64,000 nucleotides of DNA from Prochlorococcus sp. AG-363-P08 (lineage in GTDB: Bacteria > Cyanobacteriota > Cyanobacteriia > PCC-6307 > Cyanobiaceae), in assembly GCA_003278195.1 (NCBI GenBank), contig QCGE01000004.1, positions 1-64,000 of the forward strand. The letters run 5' to 3'. The notes under the pieces were generated by a model that was not told the DNA's origin, ran no database searches, and worked only from the letters and a program-made list of their open reading frames with translations. Each line of letters starts with the position of its first letter. The first letter of the stretch is position 1. Made by a program: the position numbers and the translations under genes. Below, piece by piece: positions 1 through 12,232 of this stretch.

Positions 1-21
1 CATGAAATATCTACTTGTTTA

Positions 22-1536
22 CTAGTCATATTTAACTAGAGGAGAAAAATCAACATGATGATCAAAAACATCTGCTAAAAGATTAATTAAATCATCTCTC
101 TGCCTTGAGAAGTTCAAATTAGTAGAACTAAGGAGAGGAAGACCTTTTTTTCTACGTATCTTGTTTAACCAACTTCTTCTCCATAATCCATTATCGAAAA
201 TACCATGTAGATAAGTACCACCTATAAAAGAGCCATTAGATTTTTCATGGTACAGACCCAATTGTGGATCCTCAAATATAGGTTTTACATTCTTATTCGT
301 AGAGTTAAATGTCGAGAGGCCATGATGCAATTCAAATCCAGTAACTGTAGAAATAGAAGGCCATAAGGATTTTGATGTTCTTTGCTTAAGTAATTTGTTT
401 CTTGAAAATGTAGTCTTTAAAGGAATAAGAGATAGGCCTTTCAACAACGAATCAGTGGTAGAACTTGATTCTAGGCTATTTGGATCAAATAAGCTAACCC
501 CAAGCATTTGAAAACCTCCACATAGACCAAAAACAATACCTCCATTAGAAATATACTCTTTTAATTGGGGATATATAGATGATTCTCTTAATTTAGCCAT
601 ATCAGATAAAGTCTGTTTACTACCCGGCAAAAGAACGGCATCTGTTTTTCCTAGGCTGTCATTTAAAGTAATCCATTTAATTCTCACACTAGGTTCTGAC
701 TCTAAAGGGTCAATATCTGAAAAGTTACTGACTGATGGTAATCTAATAACAGAGATTTCAACTTCGGCAGTTGAAGTTTTATTTGATCTATTTATTAAAT
801 CTAGAGAATCTTCCGGTGGGAACAATTCATCAATCCAAGGAAGTACGCCTATAACAGGTATACCTGTTTTGTTCTCTAACCAAATCCTACCTTCATCAAA
901 AAGTTCTCTTCTTCCTCTGAATCGATTGATTATTATTGCTTTAACAAGCTTACGTTGAGAGGGACTCATCAAGGAAAGGGTACCTATGACCTGAGCAAAT
1001 ACACCACCCCTTTCAATATCTGCTACTAACAAGCAGTTAGCTTTTAAATATTGAGCAAGCCTTAAATTTGTTAAATCTCTCTTTAGAAGATTTACTTCGA
1101 CAGGACTACCTGCGCCTTCTAATACTAATCTTCCATTGATGTTATTTTTTAGAAGCTCATTAAGACCTATTCGTATTGATTTCCATCCACTAAGGAACCA
1201 TTCATTATAGTAACTTTCTGCTTTTGCTATACCTACAGATTTACCTAAATGTATAACCTCACTTGTCTGATCACCCTTAGGCTTCAGTAAAACTGGATTC
1301 ATGCAACATTGCGGCTCTAGGTAAGAAGCCCAAGCTTGAAAAGCCTGGGAATATGCCATTTCTCCACCATTTAAATCTACCCAAGCATTATTGCTCATAT
1401 TTTGCCCTTTGAAAGGTAAAGGACATTCACGGTGACGAGTTAAAACCCTACATATTGCTGCACTAATAAGAGATTTACCAGCTCCACTTGTAGTACCTAG
1501 TACCATTATTGGATTTTTGGAATATATAGGTTTCAT
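22..1536 (-). CDS. cobQ: Cobyric acid synthase (CobQ/CbiP)
   Basis: 504 aa ORF; N-terminal [21 protein letters not shown]-loop and C-terminal glutamine amidotransferase motif [11 protein letters not shown] plus LHGIFDN. Confidence 0.95.
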   Translation of the reverse strand: MKPIYSKNPIMVLGTTSGAGKSLISAAICRVLTRHRECPLPFKGQNMSNNAWVDLNGGEMAYSQAFQAWASYLEPQCCMNPVLLKPKGDQTSEVIHLGKSVGIAKAESYYNEWFLSGWKSIRIGLNELLKNNINGRLVLEGAGSPVEVNLLKRDLTNLRLAQYLKANCLLVADIERGGVFAQVIGTLSLMSPSQRKLVKAIIINRFRGRRELFDEGRIWLENKTGIPVIGVLPWIDELFPPEDSLDLINRSNKTSTAEVEISVIRLPSVSNFSDIDPLESEPSVRIKWITLNDSLGKTDAVLLPGSKQTLSDMAKLRESSIYPQLKEYISNGGIVFGLCGGFQMLGVSLFDPNSLESSSTTDSLLKGLSLIPLKTTFSRNKLLKQRTSKSLWPSISTVTGFELHHGLSTFNSTNKNVKPIFEDPQLGLYHEKSNGSFIGGTYLHGIFDNGLWRRSWLNKIRRKKGLPLLSSTNLNFSRQRDDLINLLADVFDHHVDFSPLVKYD

Positions 1537-1907
1537 GTAAATGGGTTATTTAAATACAACCAATTGCAAATTAATTCATGAGCAAGTGGTTTCCTATATA
1601 GCAAAAAAGGATAGTTTTCAAGAATTGTTCGGCCTAATGGTGTTAACCTTACTTTTGAAGTTAATCCTTGGCCATCAACTTCTCTCCGCATTACACCTAC
1701 TTTTATCATTCTCCTAAAACTGCTTTCTACTAAATATTCGTTCCTAAACCAAGGGATCAATTGATTCTTATATAAATCAGATTTTTTATATACCGAGTAT
1801 GCATCTAAACCTTTTTTCTGTGCTTCAGAATAGAAATGTTGATTGAATGGGAAGCAACGAATACATTTCGCTCCTCGGGAGATACTCAATTGTTCAAGAC
1901 TCTTCAT
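1533..1907 (-). CDS. Conserved cyanobacterial hypothetical protein, overlapping cobQ by 4 nt
   Basis: 124 aa ORF, same strand as and overlapping cobQ start; no recognised catalytic motif. Confidence 0.7.
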   Translation of the reverse strand: MKSLEQLSISRGAKCIRCFPFNQHFYSEAQKKGLDAYSVYKKSDLYKNQLIPWFRNEYLVESSFRRMIKVGVMRREVDGQGLTSKVRLTPLGRTILENYPFLLYRKPLAHELICNWLYLNNPFT

Positions 1908-1975
1908 CTCATTTCAAGAAGTGGTGTCCCAAATTTTTTGATTTCTGTCAGCCTACCTTATGAGAAAATCAAAAT

Positions 1976-2617
1976 TTGAAGCTTATGTTAATTCTAGCGT
2001 CGGGTTCTAAAGCAAGGAAAAGGTTGTTGGAACAAGCCCATATTGAATACGTACCCATTACCAGTAATGTTAATGAACAGAAGTTCAACAATAAGAATCC
2101 ATATGAACTCTCATTGCTTCTTGCTAAAGAAAAGTCTCTAGCAGTTTTCAATAAAATAACCAAAACCAATCAACCTTTTTATCACTCCGCTAAAGCAATA
2201 CTTGGATGTGATTCGATCTTTGAATTAAAAAATTCAATCTACGGAAAGCCAAACACAGAAGATGAGGTTCTAGCTAGGTGGAAAATAATGTCTGGAGGAA
2301 GTGGTCTATTACATACAGGTCATTATTTATTTTATTTAGAAGATAAAGATAAAAGTAAATACCAATTAAATACTCCTTATCAAATAAAAGGACAGATTTC
2401 TAAAGTGATAACGTCGAAAATACATTTCGAAAAAATAAATCATAAAGAAATTCAAGAGTATCTTTTATCAGGAGAACCATTTCAATGTGCAGGTGGGTTT
2501 TCTATAGATGGGAAAGGATCAGTATTTGTGAAGTCAGTAGAGGGTTGCTATAGCAATATTCTAGGGTTAAGCCTCCCTTGGATTAGAAAGGTTTACCTAA
2601 GACACTTCGATATATAG
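1976..2617 (+). CDS. maf: Maf-like nucleotide pyrophosphatase
   Basis: LILASGSKARKRLLEQAHIEY...ILGCDSIFEL...YGKP typical Maf motifs. Confidence 0.9.
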   Translation: MKLMLILASGSKARKRLLEQAHIEYVPITSNVNEQKFNNKNPYELSLLLAKEKSLAVFNKITKTNQPFYHSAKAILGCDSIFELKNSIYGKPNTEDEVLARWKIMSGGSGLLHTGHYLFYLEDKDKSKYQLNTPYQIKGQISKVITSKIHFEKINHKEIQEYLLSGEPFQCAGGFSIDGKGSVFVKSVEGCYSNILGLSLPWIRKVYLRHFDI

Positions 2618-2652
2618 ATCTTTAATCGATTTTAATAATAATTAGAAGCAAT

Positions 2653-2683
2653 AAAAAACCCTTGCCAGTTAGGCAAGGGTTTA
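2653..2683 (-). terminator. Rho-independent terminator downstream of psbC
   Basis: Inverted repeat AAACCCTTGCC-AGTTA-GGCAAGGGTTT with a T6 tract on the minus strand. Confidence 0.85.
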
Positions 2684-2725
2684 GTTCTCCAAAACTAGGA
2701 ACGATCGACAGTAATTAAACCGCTA

Positions 2726-4114
2726 TCAATCCAAATCTGGCATTGCCAGTACTGGTTCTGTTTTGCGGTCAATACCCTTTTCAAATCCAGCTGCTGCAGC
2801 TCTTGCTCTTCCTGCATGCCATAAATGGCCAATGAATGTAAACCATCCAAGGAAGAAGTGAGCGGATGCAAGCCACTGGCGCAAGTTAACGAAATTAACT
2901 GCATTCGGCTCAGTGATGATTCCACCTACTGAGTTAATAGAGGCATTTGGTGCATGAGTCATGTATTCAGCTGCTCGGCGTATTTGCCAAGGCTGAATAT
3001 CGTTTTGGAGTTTGTCGAGACTTAGTCCATTAGGGCCTCTTAAAGGCTCCAACCAAGGTCCCCTGAAATCCCAAAAACGCATTGTTTCACCACCAAAGAT
3101 AACTTCTCCAGTTGGTGATCTCATCAAATACTTACCTAGACCTGTAGGACCCATAGTTGAGCCAATCTTGGCTCCAATACGTTGGTCTCTTACAAGGAAA
3201 GTAAAGCTCTGTGCCTGAGAGGCTTCAGCGTTTGTAGGGCCGTAAAACTCAGATGGATAGGCTGTGTTGTTGAACCAGATAAATGTTGAAGCAACAAAAC
3301 TGGCAACACAAAGTCCACCCAATGCGTAGCTCAACAAACCTTCACCATTCCAGATAAAGGCTCTACGGGCCCAGCCAAATGGCTTTACTTGCATATGAAG
3401 GTGTCCACCTAAAAGCTGGAAAATTCCAAGCCATACGTGACCACCAACTATGTCCTCCATGGAGTTAACTCCAACTATCCAACCTCCGCCACCCCATGGG
3501 GTATTTGAAAGCCAATAGTGGAGTTTTACTGGGTTAAGAGTTGGGTTAGAAATTAAACGAACTGCTCCTCCGCCTGGGGCCCAAGTGTCATAGGCACCAC
3601 CAAGGAAAATCCAATTAATGGAAAAAAGGAGTGATCCAAGACCCAGAACACAAAGGTGTCTTCCAAGGATTTTGGACATTTGTTCTTTGTCTCTCCAATC
3701 TTGAGAAAAGAAAGGTGAAACTTCTTCTAACTTGGCAGGTCCATAAAGAGCGTGGAAGATGCCGCCAAGGCCTAAAACTGCTGATGCAACTAAATGCACA
3801 ACACCTGCTGCGAAGAAGGGATAGACATCTACAACTTCTCCACCTTGACCAATTCCATAGCCAAATGTTGCTACATGAGGCATAAGGATTAATCCTTGCT
3901 CCCACATTGGCTTATCAAAGGTGAAGTGGCTCACCTCATAAAGCATCATTGCTCCTGCCCAGAAGACCATTAGTCCTGCGTGAGCTATATGAGCTCCTAG
4001 TAATCGACCTGAAAGGTTGATTAATCGAGCATTGCCTACATACCAGGCATAACCTGATTCTTCAAAACTCGCATTTTCGAGGTTGAAGAGTGTGGGCTTA
4101 GAGGGCGTTTCCAC
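2726..4114 (-). CDS. psbC: Photosystem II CP43 chlorophyll protein; GTG start inside the psbD 3' end
   Basis: [47 protein letters not shown]...; GTG preceded by GAGGAGG; the longer ORF to 4180 is an upstream extension. Confidence 0.95.
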   Translation of the reverse strand: METPSKPTLFNLENASFEESGYAWYVGNARLINLSGRLLGAHIAHAGLMVFWAGAMMLYEVSHFTFDKPMWEQGLILMPHVATFGYGIGQGGEVVDVYPFFAAGVVHLVASAVLGLGGIFHALYGPAKLEEVSPFFSQDWRDKEQMSKILGRHLCVLGLGSLLFSINWIFLGGAYDTWAPGGGAVRLISNPTLNPVKLHYWLSNTPWGGGGWIVGVNSMEDIVGGHVWLGIFQLLGGHLHMQVKPFGWARRAFIWNGEGLLSYALGGLCVASFVASTFIWFNNTAYPSEFYGPTNAEASQAQSFTFLVRDQRIGAKIGSTMGPTGLGKYLMRSPTGEVIFGGETMRFWDFRGPWLEPLRGPNGLSLDKLQNDIQPWQIRRAAEYMTHAPNASINSVGGIITEPNAVNFVNLRQWLASAHFFLGWFTFIGHLWHAGRARAAAAGFEKGIDRKTEPVLAMPDLD

Positions 4115-5153
4115 GTGGCAATACCTCCTCAGGGAATACAAAGTTTTCGTGTGGTTGGTCCACAGAGGACATCCATGCACGCATGCCTTCGTTCAAAAGA
4201 ACATTCTTGGTATAGAAAGTCTCGAACTCTGGGTCTTCAGCAGCCCGGATTTCCTGGCTAACAAAGTCATAGGCACGAAGGTTTAAAGCAAGACCAACGA
4301 TGCCAATTGAAGGAGCCCACATTCCCATTACAGGAACAAAAAGCATGAAGAAATGAAGCCAACGCTTGTTAGAGAAGGCGATACCGAAGATCTGACTCCA
4401 AAAACGGTTTGCGGTGACCATTGAATAGGTTTCTTCTTCTTGAGTTGGATCAAAAGCAGTAAATGTTGTGCTCTTGTTGCCATCCTCATAAAGGGTGTTC
4501 TGAACTGTTGCTCCGTGGATAGCGCAGAGAAGTGCTCCACCGAGAATCCCTGCAACACCCATCATGTGGAAGGGGTTGAGAGTCCAGTTATGGAAACCTT
4601 GAATGAAAAGAATGAAGCGGAAAATTGCTGCTACTCCAAAAGAAGGAGCAAAGAACCAGCTGTGCTGTCCCAATGGATAAATAAGGAAGCAAGCTAGGAA
4701 AACTGCTATTGGGGCAGAAAAGGCAAGCGCGTTGTAAGGGCGTAGACCCACCAAACGAGCAATTTCAAACTGACGAAGCATGAAGCCGATCAGAGCGAAA
4801 ACGCCATGAAGAGCTACAAAATTCCAAAGTCCACCAAGCTGGAACCAGCGAACAAAATCACCTTGAGCTTCTGGGCCCCAAAGTAATAAAAGGCTGTGCC
4901 CCATTGCATCTGCAGGGGTGCTAACAGCAGCGGTAAGGAAATTGCAACCTTCTAAATAAGAACTGGCAACACCATGGGTATACCAGGAGGTAACAAAGGT
5001 GGTTCCAACGAACCAACCACCAATTGCCAAGTAGGCAGTTGGTAAAAGAAGTAGGCCAGACCAGCCAACAAATACGAAGCGGTCGCGCTTAAGCCAGTCA
5101 TCGAGGACGTCAAACCATCCTCGTTCTGGAGCGCGTCCTACAGCGATCGTCAT
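4098..5153 (-). CDS. psbD: Photosystem II D2 protein
   Basis: 351 aa [36 protein letters not shown]...; full-length D2. Confidence 0.98.
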   Translation of the reverse strand: MTIAVGRAPERGWFDVLDDWLKRDRFVFVGWSGLLLLPTAYLAIGGWFVGTTFVTSWYTHGVASSYLEGCNFLTAAVSTPADAMGHSLLLLWGPEAQGDFVRWFQLGGLWNFVALHGVFALIGFMLRQFEIARLVGLRPYNALAFSAPIAVFLACFLIYPLGQHSWFFAPSFGVAAIFRFILFIQGFHNWTLNPFHMMGVAGILGGALLCAIHGATVQNTLYEDGNKSTTFTAFDPTQEEETYSMVTANRFWSQIFGIAFSNKRWLHFFMLFVPVMGMWAPSIGIVGLALNLRAYDFVSQEIRAAEDPEFETFYTKNVLLNEGMRAWMSSVDQPHENFVFPEEVLPRGNAL

Positions 5154-5334
5154 GGGAGAAATCGGTGCGGGTTAAACACAAGCTGTTGGATACTCGGAGA
5201 GATTAACAATCTCTGAGGGTGATTTGGGGCAAAATGATATTTATATGAAACTGCTTGTAGTGGTCTTGCGATATTGGGTTGCGTCAGTTTTGGGCTAAAA
5301 ACCCTTTAATAGTCCAAAATAGGGCTGTTTTTGG

Positions 5335-5916
5335 GTGGGCATTTCCCATCAGACTCAAGAAATGACTTTTAACGGAAACACATCAAATTTGGTTTTGGAA
5401 CAGAAAATTCTGGGGTCAAAAAAAACCTCGAATTTGATTATTGGCTCAGCAGTGAGTATTGGCGGCCTAGGCTTCATCCTTGCTTCTGTCTCAAGTTTTC
5501 TAGGCAAAGACCTCCTTCCACTTGGCCACCCCTCAACCCTGATTTTTGTCCCACAGGGCCTAATTATGGGTTTATACGGAATTGCAGCAATTCTTCTTTC
5601 GCTTTATTTATGGGCCCTTGTCACTATTGATTATGGTGGAGGTTTTAATCGGTTTGATAAAAATTCAGGGCTAATAACAATAAATAGAAGAGCACTATTC
5701 AAAACAATTCAGGTCGATATTGCCATAAAGGATGTAACTGCAATTAAATTAGAGGTTAGAGATGGTTTGAATCCAAAAAGAAATATCTCCCTTCGAGTAA
5801 AAGGAAGAAAAGACATCCCAATTACAAGAGTGGGGGAGCCAATACCTCTTATTCAGTTAGAAAAGCAAGGTGCCGAACTTGCCCGTTTTATTGGAGTAAA
5901 CTTAGAGAGCCAATGA
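5335..5916 (+). CDS. ycf4: Photosystem I assembly protein Ycf4 (start may be ATG at 5362)
   Basis: [58 protein letters not shown] characteristic of Ycf4. Confidence 0.93.
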   Translation: MGISHQTQEMTFNGNTSNLVLEQKILGSKKTSNLIIGSAVSIGGLGFILASVSSFLGKDLLPLGHPSTLIFVPQGLIMGLYGIAAILLSLYLWALVTIDYGGGFNRFDKNSGLITINRRALFKTIQVDIAIKDVTAIKLEVRDGLNPKRNISLRVKGRKDIPITRVGEPIPLIQLEKQGAELARFIGVNLESQ

Positions 5917-6602
5917 TATTAAAAAAAAATAATATAGGACTATACCTTTTATTTGTTTTAATTGTTCCTTTCTTGGCAACAAGCTGCAAACTGAATAATC
6001 GAGCTAAAGATAGTTTTCACTGTCCTATTAGTTCTTTTAAGTGCCTTAAAGGTACTTCATTAGTAGTTATAAGTACTAGCAAAGGAAGAATCACAATTGA
6101 ATTAGATGGAAAAAATGCACCTGTCACTTCAGGAAATTTCCTGGATTTAATAAAAAAAGATGTTTACACAAAAACAAAATTTCATCGAGTGATTAAAGAA
6201 CCAAATCCTTTTATTATTCAAGGTGGAGACCCATTAACTAAAGATTCAACAACATACAAAAAGGATTATGGAACTGGTAGCTACATGAACCTTGAAACAG
6301 GTCAAACAAGATATATACCTCTAGAATTCAAACTTAAAGGTGAAAAATATCCTCGATATGGTAAAGAAATAAACGACCCAAAGGAAATGAATAGAATCGC
6401 TCTAAAGCATGTCAAAGGAGCAATTGCAATGGCTAGGGGGCAATCCCCTAATTCCGCTAGCTCCCAGTTTTATATAACTTTAAAAACATTAACTGAACTA
6501 GATGGTAGATACACAGTTTTCGGAAAAGTAGTTAAAGGGATGGATGTTGTTTATCTGATTAATGAAGGAGATAGAATTATCAATACATACGTAGAAAAAT
6601 AG
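5913..6602 (+). CDS. Cyclophilin-type peptidyl-prolyl cis-trans isomerase with N-terminal export/lipobox-like signal
   Basis: [25 protein letters not shown]...FHRVI...FIIQGGDP...[23 protein letters not shown]-term [14 protein letters not shown]. Confidence 0.92.
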   Translation: MILKKNNIGLYLLFVLIVPFLATSCKLNNRAKDSFHCPISSFKCLKGTSLVVISTSKGRITIELDGKNAPVTSGNFLDLIKKDVYTKTKFHRVIKEPNPFIIQGGDPLTKDSTTYKKDYGTGSYMNLETGQTRYIPLEFKLKGEKYPRYGKEINDPKEMNRIALKHVKGAIAMARGQSPNSASSQFYITLKTLTELDGRYTVFGKVVKGMDVVYLINEGDRIINTYVEK

Positions 6603-6637
6603 ATACAAAAAGGGAAATTAGCAAAATCAAAAATTGA

Positions 6638-7168
6638 CTAAGCAGGTACTCTTCCTGTACTAGGAGAAATTTTCAACATCTCTGTATTAACACCAGATGC
6701 TCGTTCAAGTGCAACTTTTCCAGTACGAGCTATTTCTAGAATTCCATATGGGGTCAATAATTTTTCTAATGCCACTAATTTCCCTGGGTCTCCAACAACT
6801 TCAAGTGTTAGAGCTTCATCTGCCACATCTACAACCTTTGCCCGAAATACTTGTACAAGATCAAGAATTGCACTGCGAGTTTTAGAAGGTGCATTCACCT
6901 TTAAAAGCATAAGTTCTCTTTCTACGGCTGGGATTTGTGAAAGATCTAAAACATTTAAAACATTTAGCAATTTATCCAGTTGCTTAGTCATTTGTTGGAG
7001 AGTTCCATCATCACCCTCAACAACCATTGTCAAACGGGACTGACCTTGCGTTTCGGCCGGACCAACCGCAAGGCTATCGATGTTGAAACCTCGTCTTGCA
7101 AAGAGACCTGCAATCCTGCTTAAGGCGCCTGATTCATCTTCAACAAGTACAGAAAGTGTGTGCTTCAT
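6638..7168 (-). CDS. ilvN: Acetolactate synthase small subunit
   Basis: [36 protein letters not shown]. Confidence 0.95.
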   Translation of the reverse strand: MKHTLSVLVEDESGALSRIAGLFARRGFNIDSLAVGPAETQGQSRLTMVVEGDDGTLQQMTKQLDKLLNVLNVLDLSQIPAVERELMLLKVNAPSKTRSAILDLVQVFRAKVVDVADEALTLEVVGDPGKLVALEKLLTPYGILEIARTGKVALERASGVNTEMLKISPSTGRVPA

Positions 7169-8160
7169 AGATCTTGCTTTTGAGATTTCAAATGAAGGTC
7201 AAGCCAACTAAGAACATTTTCATTGAAAATCCTAGGGGATTCATCATGTGGACAATGTCCTATGGAATCAAAAGCCAAAAAATCAATCCAAGAATGTTTT
7301 TGATGCAATGACTCTCCTATTTTTATAGGAACTAATCGATCCTGTCTTCCCCAAATCAACAAAAAAGGTTTCTTCATTGACTGTTTCTCAATTCTGTCAA
7401 GCAATGCTGGAGCTGTAATCATGGGCCTTCTTAGAAACATTCCTACGCACATTGCTCTTAAAGCCTTTGCAGCAGAGGTTCTTTGAGCTGGTCTAGCAAT
7501 TATCCTTATAAGATCCTTGTCATTCGAGATTGAACGAGAATAGGCTACTTGAATAGAAGGTGTTAAACAAAAAGGTCTAGTTATTATTGGTAGTAGTAAC
7601 TCTAGGGGTAATATTCTGAAAAAGATCCTTATTAATTTATCTTTTAATCTTAAAAGAAATTTATTTTGGTTGACATTTATTTTGTTGATCAGTGCAGGAT
7701 CTGGTAATGGTGCTGCAACTACTGCCGAAACATAATCTGGATGCGAAGCTAATGTAGTAAGAGCAACTAAACTCCCCAAAGAATTGCCAATAAGAATAGC
7801 TTGACCATTAATTTCAATATTTACTACTTCTTTGAGAAAGCTAGATACTTGATTACTCCAGAATTCGTTATCTAATCCATTTAAAGAGGAACTAAGACCT
7901 GGTTGATCTGAACGACCGAAACCAATTAAATCTAGAGCAAATACACGATAACCAGCTTGAGCGAAAGTCCCAGCATTATTTCTCCAATGTGAGCTACTAG
8001 CTCCGAAGCCATGAAGAAAAAGGACAGGTTGTCCCTTTTCAGGTCCAATCACACGCCAAAAGCAACGAAAACGGGTCCATTGCCAATAATGAGGTTCTCC
8101 CCAGGAGGATTGGCCAGATCCATTGTCAGCATTTGAATTTAAAAAAAAGCTTTTTCCCAA
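7165..8160 (-). CDS. Alpha/beta hydrolase
   Basis: [16 protein letters not shown]...[12 protein letters not shown]...GHCPHDESP. Confidence 0.88.
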   Translation of the reverse strand: MGKSFFLNSNADNGSGQSSWGEPHYWQWTRFRCFWRVIGPEKGQPVLFLHGFGASSSHWRNNAGTFAQAGYRVFALDLIGFGRSDQPGLSSSLNGLDNEFWSNQVSSFLKEVVNIEINGQAILIGNSLGSLVALTTLASHPDYVSAVVAAPLPDPALINKINVNQNKFLLRLKDKLIRIFFRILPLELLLPIITRPFCLTPSIQVAYSRSISNDKDLIRIIARPAQRTSAAKALRAMCVGMFLRRPMITAPALLDRIEKQSMKKPFLLIWGRQDRLVPIKIGESLHQKHSWIDFLAFDSIGHCPHDESPRIFNENVLSWLDLHLKSQKQDL

Positions 8161-8459
8161 ATGTTCTAAAAATTCATTACCACTATCGCTAAATCCTGGA
8201 CAAAAAAATTGTGAATGTAATTAGATCAGTAGATTCAATGAATTCTGCAACCGAATAACTAGGAATAATCTTCTGAGAAAGTTTCAAAAGGGAATTTCAT
8301 TAGCTAGAAGGATCTTTAGACTTTTAAATGGGTGGCCAAGAGGTCTTTTTTTAAACGAACTCCCTAAATCGGGATGATCCAGTAAAAAAGCTGGAAACAA
8401 TTTGCTGAAGGAAGGCATGGCTCATCATTGAATAGAATATTCCTGTATCAGGAGAAGTA

Positions 8460-8558
8460 ATGGCCTCAGAAATCTTTGGAATTGCAGCCATCTTTTGGGT
8501 ACTTATCCCACTAGGCCTAGCAGGAGGAGCTCTTCTTCTCAAATTGCAAGGCGACTAA
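8460..8558 (+). CDS. petM: Cytochrome b6f complex subunit PetM (32 aa)
   Basis: Below ORF-track cutoff; [32 protein letters not shown], preceded by AGGAGAAGTA. Confidence 0.92.
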   Translation: MASEIFGIAAIFWVLIPLGLAGGALLLKLQGD

Positions 8559-8600
8559 ATCCACGATTTCCTTTAGCTGCTCTTAAGCTCTCAGCTTGAA

Positions 8601-9575
8601 ATGACTATTCCTATGCAGGTTCTGGTGATTGGTGGAACCGGCACTCTTGGAAGACAAATTTCCAAACGTGCAAAAGATGCTGGACACCAAGTTCGCTGCA
8701 TGGTGCGAACACCACGCAAAGCAGCGTTCCTACAAGAATGGGGATGCGAGCTTACACAAGGCGATTTACTCGAAGAAGAAGGGCTTAATTACTCTTTGGA
8801 AGGTATTGAGGTAGTAATAGACGCCTCTACGAGCAGACCAGATGACCCCAATAGTGTCTACAGGACAGATTGGGAGGGAAAATTAAATCTCTTTAGGGCA
8901 TGTGAAAAGGCTGGCGTAAAAAGAGTCATATTTCTTTCTCTTCTATCTGCTGAGAAATATAGGAATGTCCCTCTTATGGACATCAAGTACTGCACCGAAA
9001 GACTTCTTACTGATTCAGACCTTGATTTCACAATTCTCCAAGGTGCTGCATTCATGCAGGGTGTAATTGGCCAATTTGCGATTCCAATCCTTGATAGCCA
9101 AACAGTATGGGTAAGTGGAAGTCCAACAGAGATTGCCTATATGAATACCCAGGACATGGCTCGTTTCGTTGTTGCTGCAATTGAAAACAAAGAAACCATA
9201 CGTAAAACCTTTCCTGTAGTTGGTCCTAAAGCTTGGAATGCAGAACAGATTATTGAACTATGCGAAAAATCTTGTGAAAAAAAAGCCAATATCATTCGAG
9301 TCTCTCCATTCCTTATAAAAACAGCTCAAAACATGGTTTCCTTCTTCGAACCGACGGTACATGTTGCTGAGCGACTCTCGTTTGCTGAAGTGACTGGTGG
9401 AGGAGCGAAACTGGATGCTCCAATGGAGGAGACCTATAAATTATTTGGACTAGATGTCAACGAAACTACAACTCTGGAAAGCTATATCTCTGAATACTAC
9501 GGAATGATCTTAAAAAGGCTAAGGGAAATGGAAGCAGATCTTGATAAGGAATCAAAGAAAAAACTTCCCTTCTAA
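8601..9575 (+). CDS. ycf39: NmrA-like NAD(P)-binding protein Ycf39 family
   Basis: MQVLVIGGTGTLGRQISKRAKDAGHQVRCMVRTPRKAAFLQEWGCELTQGDLL. Confidence 0.9.
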   Translation: MTIPMQVLVIGGTGTLGRQISKRAKDAGHQVRCMVRTPRKAAFLQEWGCELTQGDLLEEEGLNYSLEGIEVVIDASTSRPDDPNSVYRTDWEGKLNLFRACEKAGVKRVIFLSLLSAEKYRNVPLMDIKYCTERLLTDSDLDFTILQGAAFMQGVIGQFAIPILDSQTVWVSGSPTEIAYMNTQDMARFVVAAIENKETIRKTFPVVGPKAWNAEQIIELCEKSCEKKANIIRVSPFLIKTAQNMVSFFEPTVHVAERLSFAEVTGGGAKLDAPMEETYKLFGLDVNETTTLESYISEYYGMILKRLREMEADLDKESKKKLPF

Positions 9576-9638
9576 AAGCCCAAAAAGACTTGCAAAACAA
9601 TAGTTAATTTGTACTATGCAAGGAGCTAATTCAGCAAA

Positions 9639-9854
9639 ATGTCAATTGCCCAAATCAAAAACCTGCAACGTCGCCTTGAAAACCTTGCAAAAGAAGCGTC
9701 TTCGCAATTAGACAAAGAATGTGGTCACGACATCTGGAGGAATATTGGTTTTGACGCGTTTGAAGGATTAACAAATAGTGACAAGCGGGAAAAAGCAAAC
9801 TATTACTATGGTCAATGGCAAGTAATCAGGGAATTACAAGAAGTTATTGGATAA
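9639..9854 (+). CDS. Small conserved hypothetical protein
   Basis: 71 aa compact ORF in an intergenic space. Confidence 0.6.
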   Translation: MSIAQIKNLQRRLENLAKEASSQLDKECGHDIWRNIGFDAFEGLTNSDKREKANYYYGQWQVIRELQEVIG

Positions 9855-10061
9855 AGATCAATCTAAAAGCATTAAAAAACACAAGAAATAGATTCCTAGT
9901 TGCTATTAAAAAAATTATTAATCATTCTTCCTAATAAGAATTACCAATTCTAAGTTTAGATTTATGATCTAGTAGAGATTATTAGGTATGTCTAGGTATT
10001 ATTGGAATTTCGAGCATGAGATACTAAAATAATGATTGAATAACAGACATGGCAACTAAGT

Positions 10062-10331
10062 ATGATTGAAACCTCGGGAGTAATAGAGAAAGAACAAGGC
10101 AATGGCTTTTACTTGGTCACTCTCGAGCAGCCTGAGGGACACCAATGTCTTTGCCGCGCAGCTGGCAAACTAACAAAATTCAGAATCAAGCTACTCGCAG
10201 GGGACAAAGTCCTAGTAGAAATAAGTCCTTATGACCTAACTAGAGGAAGAATCACATACAGGGAGAGGAACGCTGGTGCTCCCGGAGGAAGATCTGGCGG
10301 AAATCGTCCTGGAGGCCCTCGTAGAAGGTAA
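10062..10331 (+). CDS. infA: Translation initiation factor IF-1-like protein
   Basis: IETSGVIEKEQGNGFYLVTLEQPEGHQCLCRAAGKLTKFRIKLLAGDKVLVEISPYDLTRGRITYRER; Gly/Arg-rich tail. Confidence 0.85.
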   Translation: MIETSGVIEKEQGNGFYLVTLEQPEGHQCLCRAAGKLTKFRIKLLAGDKVLVEISPYDLTRGRITYRERNAGAPGGRSGGNRPGGPRRR

Positions 10332-10495
10332 AAAGAAATAATAATCTCCACCTAAAATCAAACTCAGCTAGCAAGCGAAGACAATAAAAATTTTCTATTT
10401 AATCGAAAGTTATGTTTTCTGAGAAGAATTAGTACTTGCGTTTGTATAAATTGTTTTCTAAAAAAAGAATTTAAGGTACTTTCTTTATATTTTCT

Positions 10496-10741
10496 TCAAA
10501 TTTCAAGCATTTCATCCGCATCATTTTGATGGTCTAGCTGTGATTCTTTCGTAAATTCAGGAACTTTCTGAGAAGACATCTCTAATAGTTCGGGTTCCTC
10601 TCCAACGCAAGTGATCCATTCCCTGAATTCTTGAGTCAGGGCATAACTGTCTTCATAATTCTCATGACTATCCAGTAAGGCAATCCTTGTTGATGCCCAT
10701 AAGGTAGAAACACTTATTCGGCGGTGTAGCGAAGTGTCCAT
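10496..10741 (-). CDS. Small hypothetical protein
   Basis: 81 aa ORF, acidic C-terminus, no overlapping better ORF. Confidence 0.5.
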   Translation of the reverse strand: MDTSLHRRISVSTLWASTRIALLDSHENYEDSYALTQEFREWITCVGEEPELLEMSSQKVPEFTKESQLDHQNDADEMLEI

Positions 10742-10840
10742 AATTTGTCCCCAATGCGCACTACATTGCTAGTTGATGGCGCGAAAAGCGATAGTTAAGA
10801 CAAATAATCACATATTTATTTTTAATTGGTGGTTTCCACG

Positions 10841-12232
10841 CTACAAAAAATTGGGCAGTTCAGCAGTTCTTAACGTGATAATTGAACCTGCTTCAGCCTT
10901 GACAGCCTTAAGTGGCAAGGCTGGTCCTCTTGAATGACCCGTATTTAACTCAAGCGTGTGCTGAGAAATAGGGCTTTGAATTAAATATGGATTAGAAATT
11001 GACCAATTTCTTGCAAAATTGATTAATAAAGGATCAGCAGGAGCATATATGTAGGAAGGGTCTCTAGGAACTGCTTCTAAAGAGCTTCTTGTAGAGCACA
11101 TACGTACTGCTCTTGTAATACCCTGCAGAAACCTGCTTTTAGTTACTACTGTTGTGAGATAGGCAACAACCCTTAGACGAGGCGCATCAAATCCTTCAGA
11201 ACACATGTCGACACTTACGAGCCAATCAGAATTCCCTTTTTGAAATTGAGACAACTTTTCTGATGCATTGCTCTCCTGAGAATGAATCAAATCAACTCGA
11301 TCACCTTCTTCCTTTAGCAAATTCGATATTGAAACTGCATGATCTATATCTTTTGCGATAACAAGCCCTGCTGCATTTGAATGTTTTTTTCTGACTTTAT
11401 CCAGTTGATGTCTGGCTTTCAAAAGTAAATGAACAGCAATACTGCTGGAATCAGAAAGCCTGATAGCTTTGCGCAAATTTCTTGCTCTCCAACTTTCTCG
11501 ATTCTCTGAAGAAAGGTTAGAGATTTCATGAATTGCAGATCCAGCTTTTAAATGCATTACTGAACCATCCTGAAACCAAAATTCCAAAGGCCTAACATCG
11601 CCAACTTCTATAAGTTCCTTTGGCTCTACGCATAAATCAGGTGTTATCTGTTCCAGGGACTTACCATCTGACTGAACAACCATCTTTTTGGCTGAACAAA
11701 AGGCTAAGTTATCCGCTCTAAAAGGTGTTCCAGTAAGTCCCAACCTCAGCCTGCAATTCCTTGTCAGATCCAGAAATGTATTTCCCCATACTTGACCTTC
11801 AGGTTCGTCTGGATCCAAACCTAAATGATGAGCCTCATCAGCTATAGAAATCAAACCGTTGTCTTGATGAGAGTTGATTAGAGATTTAAGAAGATTAAAA
11901 TGTCTGGAAGCAGCTTGATAGGTAACTAACCAACCATCAGTTGACGTGGGTAATTGGTGATTCTCTTCAATAGATTCAAAGTCTAAGATATCAAGATTTA
12001 CCAGTCTAGATGTCTTTAGCCATTGACTTTTTATCGTTTTCCTATGTGTAAAAATTATACATTTACTTAGCCTACCTTCATCCTTCATTTTTCGAACACC
12101 CAAAAGAGCCCCAAGGGTTTTACCTGCTCCAGGCCCTGCATGAACAAGAACATCTATTCCTTGATCTGAACTTTGATTTAAACGCCTTCTTAGAAGCTGT
12201 ATGAGTTGTTGCTGCCATATTCGTGGCTTCAC
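10841..12232 (-). CDS. DEAD/DEAH-box (SF2) helicase
   Basis: HAGPGAGKTLGAL (Walker A), ADEAHHLG (DEAH), SVDMCSEGFDAPRLRVVAYLTTVVTKSRFLQGITRAVR (motifs V/VI). Confidence 0.9.
   Translation of the reverse strand: MKPRIWQQQLIQLLRRRLNQSSDQGIDVLVHAGPGAGKTLGALLGVRKMKDEGRLSKCIIFTHRKTIKSQWLKTSRLVNLDILDFESIEENHQLPTSTDGWLVTYQAASRHFNLLKSLINSHQDNGLISIADEAHHLGLDPDEPEGQVWGNTFLDLTRNCRLRLGLTGTPFRADNLAFCSAKKMVVQSDGKSLEQITPDLCVEPKELIEVGDVRPLEFWFQDGSVMHLKAGSAIHEISNLSSENRESWRARNLRKAIRLSDSSSIAVHLLLKARHQLDKVRKKHSNAAGLVIAKDIDHAVSISNLLKEEGDRVDLIHSQESNASEKLSQFQKGNSDWLVSVDMCSEGFDAPRLRVVAYLTTVVTKSRFLQGITRAVRMCSTRSSLEAVPRDPSYIYAPADPLLINFARNWSISNPYLIQSPISQHTLELNTGHSRGPALPLKAVKAEAGSIITLRTAELPNFL

Noticed and set aside
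2695-2925. 76 aa ORF overlapping the psbC 3' end in another frame
   Set aside because: Embedded in psbC; no independent support.
3615-3905. Track ORFs antisense to psbC/psbD (3012, 3615, 3631, 4083, 4328, 4440)
   Set aside because: Lie opposite or out of frame with conserved photosystem genes; low-complexity translations, judged shadow ORFs.
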